Assembly (NCBI GenBank): GCA_965261535.1
Contig: OZ253469.1
Coordinates: 2,418,001-2,482,000, forward strand
Reading direction: 5' to 3'
Source: VXNE01 sp965261535
GTDB taxonomy: Bacteria > Pseudomonadota > Gammaproteobacteria > Pseudomonadales > Azotimanducaceae
Length of the DNA: 64,000 nt
Shown: positions 25,309 through 34,178 of the stretch, in pieces
Layout: each line of letters begins with the position of its first letter
How positions within the stretch are numbered: the stretch's first letter is position 1
Notes under the pieces: generated by a model
The model's database searches: none
What the model saw: only the letters and a program-made list of their open reading frames with translations
What the model was told of the DNA's origin: nothing
Program-made: the position numbers and the translations under genes

Positions 25309-26275
25309 TCACCCCATGGGAATGCGAATGACCACGCCGCCTATGACGTCGCCGAGCTCGATGTCGGTGCGCGGTGAGTCCTTGTGGTTGTTGTGGCAAT
25401 CGACGCTGGCTTCGGAGACCGCGAAGTCCGGATACACGGCGGCGAAGTATCGTGGTCCGCCAAGCTCCTCTTCGCCGTAGAAACTCTCTTCGTTGTCCAT
25501 GACATGTTGAAGGCCTTGCTGTTCGAGGTCCGTTCCAGGTCCGTTTTTCTTGTTGATCGGGTACAACGAAAGCAGCGAATAGGAGAAATCCTCGGTTTCG
25601 TCCGCCACCGCTTCGGCGCCGAAACGGAACATCTGCGCCGGCAGCGGCAATGCCAGATCGTCTTCGAAATGCTCCGAGGCGCTTCGTTTCTTCCAATCGT
25701 CGCTTCCGCCGGCGGTTGCCAGGCGCGGTATTGCGCCGATAGCGCGTGGACCGGCTCGGCCGAGAGCCAGGGTTGCCGGCGTGTTTGACCAAGAAATCCT
25801 CGTACAGCGCGCGATTGTTGTGGTAGTTGTGACAACCCGAGGAGGCGCAGGTGTCGAAGGAGAGATCCGCGTGGCTCGGCCGGGCCGTCCGGATGTCCTG
25901 GTCTCCTTCGGAATGACACGCTACGCAGAAATCCATCGCGACGGTAACAGCGCTCGCGCGCGCGATCTCAGGGCGATGCTCCACATGACATGTCGTGCAA
26001 AGACGACCGTCGAGCTTTTTCCAGTAGGCGGCCATCCTGGGACTGCGAAACTTCGAGCGCGGGTGGACGTCGTCGCCGTCCTCCAGTGCATCTTCGTGGC
26101 AATCCCGGCAGGTCTTGTTCAGCTCCTTTTCCGCCGTTTCGGCAGCCGCGAACGCGGGCGCGGCGTGGCAGGTCTCGCAGGTCATTTCAAGCTGGTGGTG
26201 AGCGTCGGTGGTGACGCCTATAAGAAGCATTCGCCGGTCGCTGCCGACGACCATCAGGACGACAACGACGACCAC
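25309..26275 (-). pseudogene. Decayed multihaem cytochrome c fused to a DUF3365-like domain
   Basis: The first frame, from GTG at 26275, encodes a membrane anchor and four CxxCH haem motifs (CETCH, CRDCH, CTTCH, CVACH) plus CASSGCH. At about 25770 the frame is lost: KHAGN continues as PWLSAEPVHALSAQYRAW in the next frame, consistent with loss of one base in a C run. Near 25705 coding potential moves to a third frame with DDLALPLPAQMF, SLYPINKKNGP and CHNNHKDSPRTD, a Tll0287-like (DUF3365) haem-sensor domain whose first haem Cys is Ser. Either two adjacent genes fused by deletion or one frameshifted gene; sequencing error cannot be excluded. Confidence 0.75.
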
Positions 26276-26343
26276 GGCTATCAGCGTGCCCGCCGTGCAT
26301 GTGTGATTGCGAAGATGACGTTACGGGACACGCGCCGGTTCTC

Positions 26344-26790
26344 TCAGTAGAGGTAGACGATGAGCAGGTGGACGATCAACAGCGCCGGCAGCGCGCCGAG
26401 CGCGATGATGTGCACCCGCATCGGAAGGCGGGACAGCTTCCCGACCTGGGCAAACCCGAGCCTTCGGAGTTGCGTCGCACCCCCCATCAGAACCCCGGCG
26501 CCCGCGCCGGAAATCAGCGCCACGATATAGCAACCCATGAGCGCCGCGTTGAGATTTGAGCCGAGGCGAAAGCCGGTATGGGCGAACAGGAGCAGAACGC
26601 ACGACAGGCCGAGCCCGACATGCACGACCCGCCACCAGTTCTGGTCCCCCAGCCGCGCAACAAACCCCACCCGCCTGAGCGAGGCGGCCGCGAAACCGAG
26701 GATGCTCAAGGCCAGGAGCACGTAGCCGCTCCACTCTTGCCAGGCGCCATCTCCCCAGAGGTGCGCGCCGATCAGATGGAGGAATTTCAT
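26344..26790 (-). CDS. Integral membrane protein, 5'-truncated half of a disrupted gene
   Basis: The 148-residue product has about four membrane segments: EWSGYVLLALSILGFAAA, then VHVGLGLSCVLLLFAHTGF, ALMGCYIVALISGAGAGVL and, at the end, IIALGALPALLIVHLLIVYLY. It resembles cytochrome b/ferric reductase-like membrane proteins encoded near multihaem cytochromes. The start MKFLHLIGAH lies just outside a 285-bp repeat (26476-26760) shared with 32005-32289. The other copy keeps the N-terminal part but loses this C-terminus, so this is the 3' half of a split gene. Confidence 0.65.
   Translation of the reverse strand: MKFLHLIGAHLWGDGAWQEWSGYVLLALSILGFAAASLRRVGFVARLGDQNWWRVVHVGLGLSCVLLLFAHTGFRLGSNLNAALMGCYIVALISGAGAGVLMGGATQLRRLGFAQVGKLSRLPMRVHIIALGALPALLIVHLLIVYLY
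26476..26760. repeat. 285-bp direct repeat, left copy
   Basis: About 90% identical, without gaps, to 32005-32289 and in the same orientation. It encodes the central membrane segments (WGDGAWQEWSGY through AGVLMGGA). The two copies bracket the four-gene cassette. Confidence 0.92.
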
Positions 26791-27119
26791 ACCAGCAGGG
26801 CGTGCCTCGCCGCTCGGGGCGATCCGCGTCGCGCCAGTCCGAGCGCTCGAGCATGCGGAGCCCAATCCTCTTGCCGCGATGCGCCGCCTCCAGAAAGTCA
26901 CACGGAATGTGAGACTTTTCACATATCCGTTTTGGGAAACCGGTGAGAATTCTCCGCTTCCCGGGCAACCAACACTCGGTGAATGCCGATTTCGGCAACG
27001 TCAACGGCACGCTGAGCCCATGAACAGTTGCAATTGATACGAAGCAAATCGACGTGCCACAACGAGGGTCCGTTGGACCTATAGCGCTTTCGATCGTCGC
27101 ACGACACGGGCTGATCGTC
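26791..27119. other. Control region upstream of the lipoprotein cassette
   Basis: No gene is seen. It holds a perfect CRP-type operator (26908-26923). The region downstream has several weak -10-like hexamers (for example TATAGC near 27082) but no clear -35 partner. An open frame with GTG at 27054 runs into the first cassette gene. Confidence 0.5.
26908..26923. promoter_or_regulatory. CRP-type operator upstream of the lipoprotein cassette
   Basis: TGTGA-GACTTT-TCACA, a perfect match to the CRP consensus, within the wider AATGTGA...TCACATAT context that is repeated at 36058-36078. About 210 bp before the likely start of the first cassette gene. Likely bound by the Crp/Fnr protein encoded at 33465-34178. 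Confidence 0.7.
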
Positions 27120-27923
27120 GTGGACACTCTTGCTTGGCGCGGTGCGAAGCGCATCTTTTCTGCTGCCGCTTTTGCGCTCGTTGGCGCAGTTCTGTGGGGC
27201 TGCACATCCGGTCCAATGCATGTAAACGAAACCTATTACCTCGCGGTGCCGAGCGGCGAGAACACCAATTTCTACCGGATCTCCGTCGACGCGGATACGT
27301 ACTTGGGTAAGGCCAGGTATCGATCGGGTTGGTTTCCCGCCGACGCGGTGGATGGCTTGTCCGGCAAAGACGTTATCGGCGATGGCGCGAAGGCGTTGAA
27401 AACCGAGCAAGCTATCAGGGACCAGCTTAACTCTGCTATTACTCAGACGACCAACGGCTATCTCGATGCGGCGTCCAAACCGGAGACGAGCGAAGAGGTG
27501 ATACAAGGATGGCTGAACGCCCAACGGCGGGTGCGCGCGATCGCAGGTGACGGCGTGATGTTGCCCGATGGCGCGATAGAGATCGAATACGACCCCGCAG
27601 CGAGCCTCGCACTCCGCCACGCAGGCCAAAAACTGGTATTTGTGTTGTCTAACGATCCCGACAAGGTGATCGAGAGAATCCAGACTATTGCAGCGCATAA
27701 CGATACGGGCGCGACGATTCTGCGTTTGGCCGATGTGATACATCAGCGGGCGAAAAACGATGTTGACGAAGCGAAGGCGAAAAACGACATTGCATCGCAA
27801 GTCAACGAGGTGATCGTGACATATCTCGAACGGATGTCGGCACCGCTCGACGGGGACAAGGACAAGCAAACCTTGTTGTCGGAAGTGGAAACCTTGTTGG
27901 TATTAATCGACAACGTCAAATGA
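27120..27923 (+). CDS. Putative lipoprotein, first gene of four-gene cassette
   Basis: Not recognised. The 267-residue product has a signal peptide with lipobox LVGAVLWGC (Cys about residue 29) and an otherwise soluble chain that begins YYLAVPSGENTNFYRIS. A helical C-terminal half (KAKNDIASQVNEVIVTYLERM) could form a coiled coil. The start is probably GTG at 27120, which fits the signal peptide; GTG at 27054 is an alternative. It ends in a 4-bp overlap with the next gene. Local base composition is lower in GC than the core genes. Confidence 0.7.
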   Translation: MDTLAWRGAKRIFSAAAFALVGAVLWGCTSGPMHVNETYYLAVPSGENTNFYRISVDADTYLGKARYRSGWFPADAVDGLSGKDVIGDGAKALKTEQAIRDQLNSAITQTTNGYLDAASKPETSEEVIQGWLNAQRRVRAIAGDGVMLPDGAIEIEYDPAASLALRHAGQKLVFVLSNDPDKVIERIQTIAAHNDTGATILRLADVIHQRAKNDVDEAKAKNDIASQVNEVIVTYLERMSAPLDGDKDKQTLLSEVETLLVLIDNVK

Positions 27924-29437
27924 GTGCGCGTGTTTCGGGCAGGCATTTTCGCGAGTTGTTGATGGCGGTTGCTCTCGGGCTTCTGCTCGGGGGCTGTAGC
28001 TCGGCGAAAATGTCGATCAGGGTGGACCTCTACGACGAGGACCCTCGGGTCGAACTGCCGATGACTCCCCGCAAAGCGCGCTCCCTTGTAACCGACCTGC
28101 GCATGCTCGAAGCGGAGGCGACTGAAGCCGTGGAGGTCCGCAGGAAGGCCGCAACGAACGCGGTTGACGTTTTTTCTTCGGCCTGGAATGCGTTGAATGG
28201 CAAGCGGGTTACGACGAAAAAACTGAGGAGGCGCAGTGGTAAATATGTCAAGCGCTTGGATGCGAGTCACCGGGCTTTCTGCTCGAAGTCCCATGCCGCA
28301 GTCGAGTGCTTGCGTGGATACGTCGCCCTCTACCAAAGTGAGTTCAGCAAACTTGACGATAAGAGACGGGAGGAGAACAACGCGGTCGAACCGTTTTCGC
28401 GCAAAAGGCAGCCGTACGCCGGAGACGAGGAAACCGTCAGATCACTTCGCAACGTCATGCGTGGAGCACAAATGGACGCGTTTGACCTTGTCTCGGATGC
28501 CGTCGCCTCATACCGGGACTTGGCGTCGGGCCCCCTATTCGCCGTGAACTGGTCGACGCTACAACACCTGCTCAACGCGCAGATTCTGAGCGCGAAGATC
28601 GCGGACGATCATGACAGCATGGATGATCACGACAGGGTGCACTTCTTGGTACACCTTGGTGCCACGCTCAAGGCAGATATTGGTTTGCTGGCGAGTCGTA
28701 TCGACGGCCGCTTGGCGGGACCGACAGGGCAGCTCCGGTCGCCGTACGTGCCTACGACACTCCCAGGCGCTGCGGTGGATTTGACGAACGAGGTCGCGAC
28801 CTTGCGAAACGACTTGCCGGAAAGCGCAACCTCGCGCGCGGCGCTGTCCGGGCTGGTTCAGGGGACCTCAAGGGTCACGGAGCTCGTTGACAGGTTGCAG
28901 GACGCCGGGGATCCGATCTGGCGAATAGTGACCGACCCGGAGAACGAGAAGCACTGGAACAAGCAGTTCTCGAAAACGTATTTTTTTGCAATCGGCAATT
29001 CGGGAGTCGTGGTTGTGCGTGACAATCCGATGCGGCTTCGTACGCAGGACGCCTCGAACAACCCCCGCAAACTGGTAGGAGGGCAACTGGGAATAGTGCG
29101 TTCGCTTGCTAATGCCGCCATTAGTATTGCCGGCGCGGCAAGCGGGATACCGACCGAATTTCTCGCTTCGTCAAAGACGGGATCGACTACTGCGAATAAG
29201 GTCACGGACGGTGTCCCGCCCAGTGCGGGCGTGACCAAAACGCGACTGGATGCGTGGGCCACCCAGCGGGAAACGGCGCTGCGGAGTCTTCGCCAGTCGC
29301 TTCGAAACATTCATTCCAATCTCGTCGAAACTGACGATGACGAGAAGGTCGCCATCGAGATTCAGAAACGGCGGTTGAAGTCGGTTGTCGACGGCCATAT
29401 ACCGCTGTTTTCAATCTTGATGGATTCAACGCAGTGA
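27920..29437 (+). CDS. Putative lipoprotein, second gene of cassette
   Basis: Not recognised. The 505-residue product has a strong lipobox (GLLLGGCSS, Cys at 26), then a mostly alpha-helical charged domain (residues 50-200), a region with STLQHLLNAQILSAKIADDHD and a C-terminal part with a short beta-rich stretch (YFFAIGNSGVVVVRDNP). Its ATG overlaps the previous gene (ATGA) and its TGA overlaps the GTG of the next (GTGA), so the set is translationally coupled. Probably an outer-membrane-anchored periplasmic protein. Confidence 0.75.
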   Translation: MSARVSGRHFRELLMAVALGLLLGGCSSAKMSIRVDLYDEDPRVELPMTPRKARSLVTDLRMLEAEATEAVEVRRKAATNAVDVFSSAWNALNGKRVTTKKLRRRSGKYVKRLDASHRAFCSKSHAAVECLRGYVALYQSEFSKLDDKRREENNAVEPFSRKRQPYAGDEETVRSLRNVMRGAQMDAFDLVSDAVASYRDLASGPLFAVNWSTLQHLLNAQILSAKIADDHDSMDDHDRVHFLVHLGATLKADIGLLASRIDGRLAGPTGQLRSPYVPTTLPGAAVDLTNEVATLRNDLPESATSRAALSGLVQGTSRVTELVDRLQDAGDPIWRIVTDPENEKHWNKQFSKTYFFAIGNSGVVVVRDNPMRLRTQDASNNPRKLVGGQLGIVRSLANAAISIAGAASGIPTEFLASSKTGSTTANKVTDGVPPSAGVTKTRLDAWATQRETALRSLRQSLRNIHSNLVETDDDEKVAIEIQKRRLKSVVDGHIPLFSILMDSTQ

Positions 29438-31158
29438 ATGGCTCGGGCGAGGGCAGCGATGAACCCCCGCCGACCGGGGGCAAGTTCCTGCTGTTCTTGA
29501 AGCGGCGCTGGCGCGACTTCCGCGCGTTCGCTTCTGCGATTGATCGAAGCGCATCGGGGATTATCTGGTTCGTGCTGTCTTTATCCGCCGTGGGTTCCTT
29601 GGCGTATCTCGGAGAAAACTGGTGGCTGCTTCTTTGGGGAGTCATCGTGCTCGGAGTGATTGTCATCGTGACCCGGGAGATCAAAAGGAAGCAGGACACA
29701 GTTGTCGTCTTTCGCTTGGGCTACGCTTTTATCGTGCTAGTCGCCGCCGGCGGGGCGTACCTGATGTTGTTCTACAATACGCCGTTCGTGCTTCCTCATC
29801 CCGACGCGGCGGGTCCGTACGAGTACATCCCTTCCACCTTCGGCGTTCTGCGCGGATGTGACTATGCGGAGCCCGGCTCTGTGCGCGGCGAGAGTGTCTT
29901 CGCCCGGGGCCCCGGCAAAAAGCGAGCGTCAGCGGTAGACAGCGCATCCAAGACTGAATATCCGGCCAAGGCGGTGGCGGAGAAGGTCGCCGAGTATTCA
30001 GCGAAGAGCGATGCGGATGAAGGTCGTTGGCGACCTGCCGCAATGCCGTCGCAAGCCAACTATTGTGGCGATATCCCGCCGCAATGGGTGCTGAACATCG
30101 GCGGTGTTGTGCTCCAGTGCCACGTCAACGGCCGATGCGTGCCGGAACCGGCACCCTGCGAGGATATCGGTTGCCGCCAGACGGACATTGGCCAAATGAC
30201 ACGGATGCTCTCCCATGCCAAGGGCAAACTATCGAAGATCCAGGATCGAGTTAACAAGGCGAAAAGGAAGCTTGCGGGCTCGATCATAGTTGAGCGGGTT
30301 GGCGGCAAGACGGACAAGGTCGATATCTCTCATGTCCGGAAGACGGTGCTTGGGGGTGAGAATGCCATCGCCGAGCTCGAAAAGAAGATACAGCACATCA
30401 AACGCGACTTGGCGGCGGCGAAAGCGAGCCAGGAAATAGGCAACAACATACCGGGCGCGCCGATTGTCGGCGGATTGGTCGTGCCAATCTATTTCGTAGT
30501 CGTTGCCGTCATGGGCGCGTTGGTCGGTATGGTGCGCAAGCTGCCCGAGTATCAGGCGCGTAACGATCAGCACTACGATGGCGACTTCGAGGCGCTCGTT
30601 GCCTCCGGCCGGGGAGGCAAGGCACCGCTGCAAGATTCGGAAATTCCGGAGTATGTCGTGTTCCAGATGCTGCAAGTCGCTTCGGCAGTACCGATAGGCA
30701 TCGTTGCATATTCGTTCGCTCGGCCCAACGACATCGCCGTTTCCGCCATTCTGGCATTCTTCGCGGGGTTCTCTTCCGAGGCGATATTGGTGGCAATTCG
30801 ATCAGTGGGCGATCGCCTGATCGGCAGCGGCCCCAGGGGTCCGCGTGTCAACCGGATACTCGCGAAAGACAAGGAGCGGCGCAAACAACTGGCGGACGAG
30901 ATTCTCGCGCGGCCAGCGTCGATTGTGCTCGGTGACAGGACCGTGAGAGTTGGGGACCGGGTCACTCTGAGGCAGGAAGTCGAAACCTTTGCTATGGGTA
31001 GCCCCGGCGTCATTGTAAGCCTCGGTCCAGATACCAATATGACGGTTCGCGTGGGCACCGGCCCCGGGACTCGAGAAGTGACCAAGTCTGCAGAATTCTT
31101 CGAGGCTGTAGTTGAGGCCGCCGCGCCGTTTGTGACGCTCCAGCCCCCGGCGGGATGA
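29434..31158 (+). CDS. Polytopic membrane protein with extracytoplasmic Cys-rich loop and KOW-like tail
   Basis: Not recognised. The 574 residues contain three N-terminal membrane segments (about 41-60, 63-80, 90-114), a loop with six Cys (CGD, QCHVNGRC, PCEDIGC; residues 142-247), a coiled coil (255-335), three more membrane segments (344-366, 408-428, 435-455) and a cytosolic-looking beta barrel (RVGDRVTLRQEV through MTVRVGTGPG, 502-552) like a KOW/SH3 domain. Starts with GTG overlapping the previous stop. The middle pair of helices could form a channel or anchor. Confidence 0.75.
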   Translation: MNGSGEGSDEPPPTGGKFLLFLKRRWRDFRAFASAIDRSASGIIWFVLSLSAVGSLAYLGENWWLLLWGVIVLGVIVIVTREIKRKQDTVVVFRLGYAFIVLVAAGGAYLMLFYNTPFVLPHPDAAGPYEYIPSTFGVLRGCDYAEPGSVRGESVFARGPGKKRASAVDSASKTEYPAKAVAEKVAEYSAKSDADEGRWRPAAMPSQANYCGDIPPQWVLNIGGVVLQCHVNGRCVPEPAPCEDIGCRQTDIGQMTRMLSHAKGKLSKIQDRVNKAKRKLAGSIIVERVGGKTDKVDISHVRKTVLGGENAIAELEKKIQHIKRDLAAAKASQEIGNNIPGAPIVGGLVVPIYFVVVAVMGALVGMVRKLPEYQARNDQHYDGDFEALVASGRGGKAPLQDSEIPEYVVFQMLQVASAVPIGIVAYSFARPNDIAVSAILAFFAGFSSEAILVAIRSVGDRLIGSGPRGPRVNRILAKDKERRKQLADEILARPASIVLGDRTVRVGDRVTLRQEVETFAMGSPGVIVSLGPDTNMTVRVGTGPGTREVTKSAEFFEAVVEAAAPFVTLQPPAG

Positions 31159-31165
31159 GTTAGCC

Positions 31166-31825
31166 ATGATTGAACGCGTCAGAACCAGCGCGCGCGCGGG
31201 GCTTCGATTGCGCAAATCGCCTCATGATGGCGATACCGTTGCGATACTGCCGTCACACACAATGCTTGAGGTCGTCGGCCACGAAACCTGGTTCAGAGTG
31301 CGCGACCAAAACGGCCGCGAGGGGTTCGTCCTTGGCGACTACCTTGAGCCATACGCGCCGACCGGGCCGCCCGCTCAAATCGTTAGATACGATGACCAAC
31401 GCAATGTGTTTCGGAGCGAAACTCCCATTCGGGTCAATCAAGATTTCGTGTGCCGGATGGAGGCGATTGCCGAGGAAGCGCAGTTCCGAGAGATTACCGT
31501 GGTAGTCACAAGCTCGCTGCGCCGACCTCGGGAAGGGATGGTCGGCTCGGTCGTGCCGCCGCCCAACTTGTCCAATCACCATGTCGGCCACGCGATCGAC
31601 GTCAATTTGATTGAGTCCGGAACCACATTCGGGTCCGGGGAACTCGCGGACTTCCAGGCGCTGCCGACAGAGATTCGGGAACTTCTGGAAGCGTTGAAAA
31701 GGCGCGAATTGCGGTGGGGTGGGTGGTTCGATCCGGCGGATCCTGTTCATATCGACGACGGGTTGAACATTCGGCAAGAGAACGTCTACAGGGAGAAATG
31801 GGATGCTTTGTGGCGGCAGAGTTAA
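31166..31825 (+). CDS. SH3b domain plus M15-type peptidase, last gene of cassette
   Basis: The 219-residue protein has an N-terminal bacterial SH3 domain (residues 3-60, RTSARAGLRLRKSPHDGD and GREGFVLGDYLEPY) and a D-Ala-D-Ala carboxypeptidase-like M15 fold. Zn ligands are suggested by NHHVGHAIDVNL and DPVHIDDGL; the SSLRRP motif before them matches M15_4 endolysin-like enzymes. There is no signal peptide, so export would need another route. It follows the membrane protein by 7 bp. Peptidoglycan cleavage is a family-level inference. Confidence 0.8.
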   Translation: MIERVRTSARAGLRLRKSPHDGDTVAILPSHTMLEVVGHETWFRVRDQNGREGFVLGDYLEPYAPTGPPAQIVRYDDQRNVFRSETPIRVNQDFVCRMEAIAEEAQFREITVVVTSSLRRPREGMVGSVVPPPNLSNHHVGHAIDVNLIESGTTFGSGELADFQALPTEIRELLEALKRRELRWGGWFDPADPVHIDDGLNIRQENVYREKWDALWRQS

Positions 31826-33246
31826 CCTATCGAAAGGGCGGATCCCTGCTGATGCTTCTGTTTGCCGCGGCTAGGTCCGGTGGTAGCACAGGGCCGGTTG
31901 ACCCTCGGCGGGCGATCTTGCGCTTTTTCTGAGTTCACCTGCCGGCTCGCGCGTCGACAACTGCCGTCACTGTGATGGTTTTCATGTGTGTCTCTCGGAA
32001 AAGGCGCACCCCCCATCAGAACCCCGGCGCACGCGCCGGATATCAGCGCGGCGATATAGCACCCCATGAGCGCCGCGTTGAGATTGGAGCCAAGGCGAAA
32101 GCCGGTATGGGCGAACAGGAGCAGGACGCACGACATGCCAAGCCCGACATGCACGAGCCGCCACCAGTTCTGATCGCCCAGCCCTGACGCGAACCGCACC
32201 CTCCTCAGCGAGGCGGCCGCGAAACCGGCGATGCTCAGGCCCAGGAGCACGTAGCCGCTCCACTCCTGCCAGGCGCCATCTCCCCAGAGACGTTCGAGCG
32301 GCGTCGGACCGAATCGGTCGGGTATGGGTATGCGGGGGACCAGAATCGTGCCGAGCGCGGCGAAACCGCCGATTGCGGCGAGGGCCAACAGGTATTTGCG
32401 AAAGCGCGCCAGTCGAGCCCGGATCGCCATCAGCATGGTGCGTTGGATGGCGGCGATCGCGCCAGCGACTTCGCGGCCGATCAAGTCCATGATGCGGAGC
32501 TGCCGTATCCTGCCAGTCGCCTGTTTGATCTCTCTCTCAGAAAGGATTTCCGGAAAGATGCCGCGGGCATCTACGAGGGAGACCCGCGCAACATCCCTCG
32601 GATCGGGGATGTCGTCGGAAACCACCACTTCCCGGATGTGCTGCTTGACATCCCGCTGGGCCGTGCCATCACGCATGGGATAGCGGCCGACGCGCCGCCT
32701 CTCTCGCCGCTCCAGGATGCCGCGGGCGACGAGGCCGGCCAACGCCTGCTCGCGAATGGTGTTGGCCTCATCGCTGGCCAGCAACCGCACCCAGGACTGG
32801 GCGTCCATCACTTTCGGCTGGGCGACGATCTTCGCCAGCATGCCGTCCAGCATCGAAACACCGGTCGGGTTTTCGTTGAGGACGATGAGTGACTCCAGAT
32901 CGGTGTCGATCCGAAGCGCGAACGCGAGATCCATCAATGCCGCGCCGGCCAGGGCGCACTCGAACGCGTTGCTGTTGACCGGCAGGAATGCGCAACAGCC
33001 GATTTGTCTGCGAGGGGTAGCGCCCCAAGCCCTGTCGAGTAGACGGGGTTCTTCATTGGCTACACGGTGACGTTCGCAACGGCCCGGCGCGCCTTGAGCG
33101 CTTGGGAATTTCCCAACACGGGGACTGACGGCAGGACCTCCTTCCCTACCGCATTCTTGATTGCCATGTTCGGCGCGCTGCGCTGCACGCGCAGTCGGGG
33201 CACTCAGCGATCTTTCAGCCAGGCGACTGCACTCTTGGCGCGTCAA
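31822..33246 (-). pseudogene. GPP34 (GOLPH3-like) domain fused to membrane domain, both ends damaged
   Basis: From about 32988 the frame encodes a GPP34 domain (ALAGAALMDLAFALRIDTD, NENPTGVSMLDGMLAKI, WVRLLASDE, LVARGILERRERRRVGRYP), then a membrane domain (KYLLALAAIGGFAALG; WGDGAWQEWSGY; LGDQNWWRLVHVGLGMS). After MGGA at about 32005 the frame runs into unrelated residues to 31822. Upstream of 32988 there is no suitable start and no N-terminal GPP34 strand. This is the 5' half of the gene whose 3' half is at 26344-26790. Confidence 0.75.
32005..32289. repeat. 285-bp direct repeat, right copy
   Basis: Gap-free counterpart of 26476-26760, about 90% identical. Right of it the GPP34 gene continues; left of it the match ends abruptly after the CGCACCCCCC sequence. 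Confidence 0.92.
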
Positions 33247-33288
33247 TGCTCTCTATCCCGCTCCGCGCAGCGCGCCACAGACCAACAA

Positions 33289-33304
33289 TGTGAAGATATT
33301 CACT
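33289..33304. promoter_or_regulatory. CRP-type operator upstream of the Crp/Fnr regulator gene
   Basis: TGTGA-AGATAT-TCACT differs from the consensus at one base. It lies between the damaged GPP34 gene and the regulator, about 160 bp before the regulator start, so autoregulation is likely. Confidence 0.6.
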
Positions 33305-33464
33305 TACTTGTAGCGACGCATTGCGCGACATTGGTGCCGAATGGTTCAAGGTCGAGCTGCTGCGGTCGCCCGGACGAATCGCTTCACACGTATCGCATGT
33401 TGTGCGGCTCGTCCGGGCACGCGAGCGAGCGGGGGACTTGGCTAGCTCCGGACACCTGCGGGGG

Positions 33465-34178
33465 ATGTTGCGAATCGGCGCGGACAAACAGGAAAATTTG
33501 GATCCGGCGACGCGCGACTTCACGTCGGAGCTGGAGCATTTAGGCTGCGGCAAACCGGAGTTGTTCGTACGAAAAGGTACGGCCGTACGATACGAGCACG
33601 GTGCGATCATCGCTTCGAGCGACCTCGTGCATTTGCACCTGATTTTCGATGGCGTGATTCAGATCATGCACTACGCGGCGTCCGGCCGCTCCGTCCTGGT
33701 TTACGAATACAGGGCCGGACAGCCGTTCGGCGGCTGCGAAATACTCGGCGACAAGCGCACACCCGCTCAGGCTATAGCGAACGGCAATGTCACCGCATTG
33801 CGCTTCAGAGGCTGGACCAGCCTCGACGCCGCGCGCGCCGACGCCGGATTCGCATTGATACTGCTCGAACACTCCTTGTCGGCCGGCTCCAACCTCGCCA
33901 GGCGCCTGGTCGAATTGACCGTGGAGCGAGCGCGCGACCGGGTTCGCCTTGAACTTGTGCGCCGCGCGCGACGAAACATGCTCGACGAACACACGGGTCT
34001 CGTCGAACACCCGTCGACGCACGCCGACCTGGCTGCCCAGGTCGGCTCGCACCGGGAAGAGGTCTCCCGGGAGATGAGCTACCTGAGGCAACACGCGCTG
34101 ATCGAGAGGAGGGGCGCCGCGCTGATGGTGCGTGTCGATGAGTTGGAGGAATTGTTGTACGAACGGAAGCACCAGTAG
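33465..34178 (+). CDS. Crp/Fnr family transcription regulator
   Basis: The 237-residue protein has a cNMP-binding-like jelly roll (residues 30-125), a long dimer helix (126-170) and a C-terminal winged helix with THADLAAQVGSHREEVSREMSYLRQHALIERRG. Arg197, Glu198 and Arg202 align with Arg180, Glu181 and Arg185 of E. coli CRP, which read TGTGA. The cAMP-binding Glu and Arg of CRP seem to be missing (FGGCEILGDKRTPAQA replaces GELGLFEEGQERSA), so the effector is uncertain. The start is the ATG at 33465; the frame is open further upstream. Confidence 0.88.
   Translation: MLRIGADKQENLDPATRDFTSELEHLGCGKPELFVRKGTAVRYEHGAIIASSDLVHLHLIFDGVIQIMHYAASGRSVLVYEYRAGQPFGGCEILGDKRTPAQAIANGNVTALRFRGWTSLDAARADAGFALILLEHSLSAGSNLARRLVELTVERARDRVRLELVRRARRNMLDEHTGLVEHPSTHADLAAQVGSHREEVSREMSYLRQHALIERRGAALMVRVDELEELLYERKHQ

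Noticed and set aside
31971..31986. A fourth CRP-type site (TGTGA-TGGTTT-TCATG)
   Set aside because: The right half fails at two positions and it lies between two gene ends rather than before a start. It may be a relic.
33321..33464. An N-terminal extension of the Crp/Fnr regulator to 33321
   Set aside because: The extra 48 residues match no family feature and would make the protein longer than typical members. The ATG at 33465 fits the fold better.
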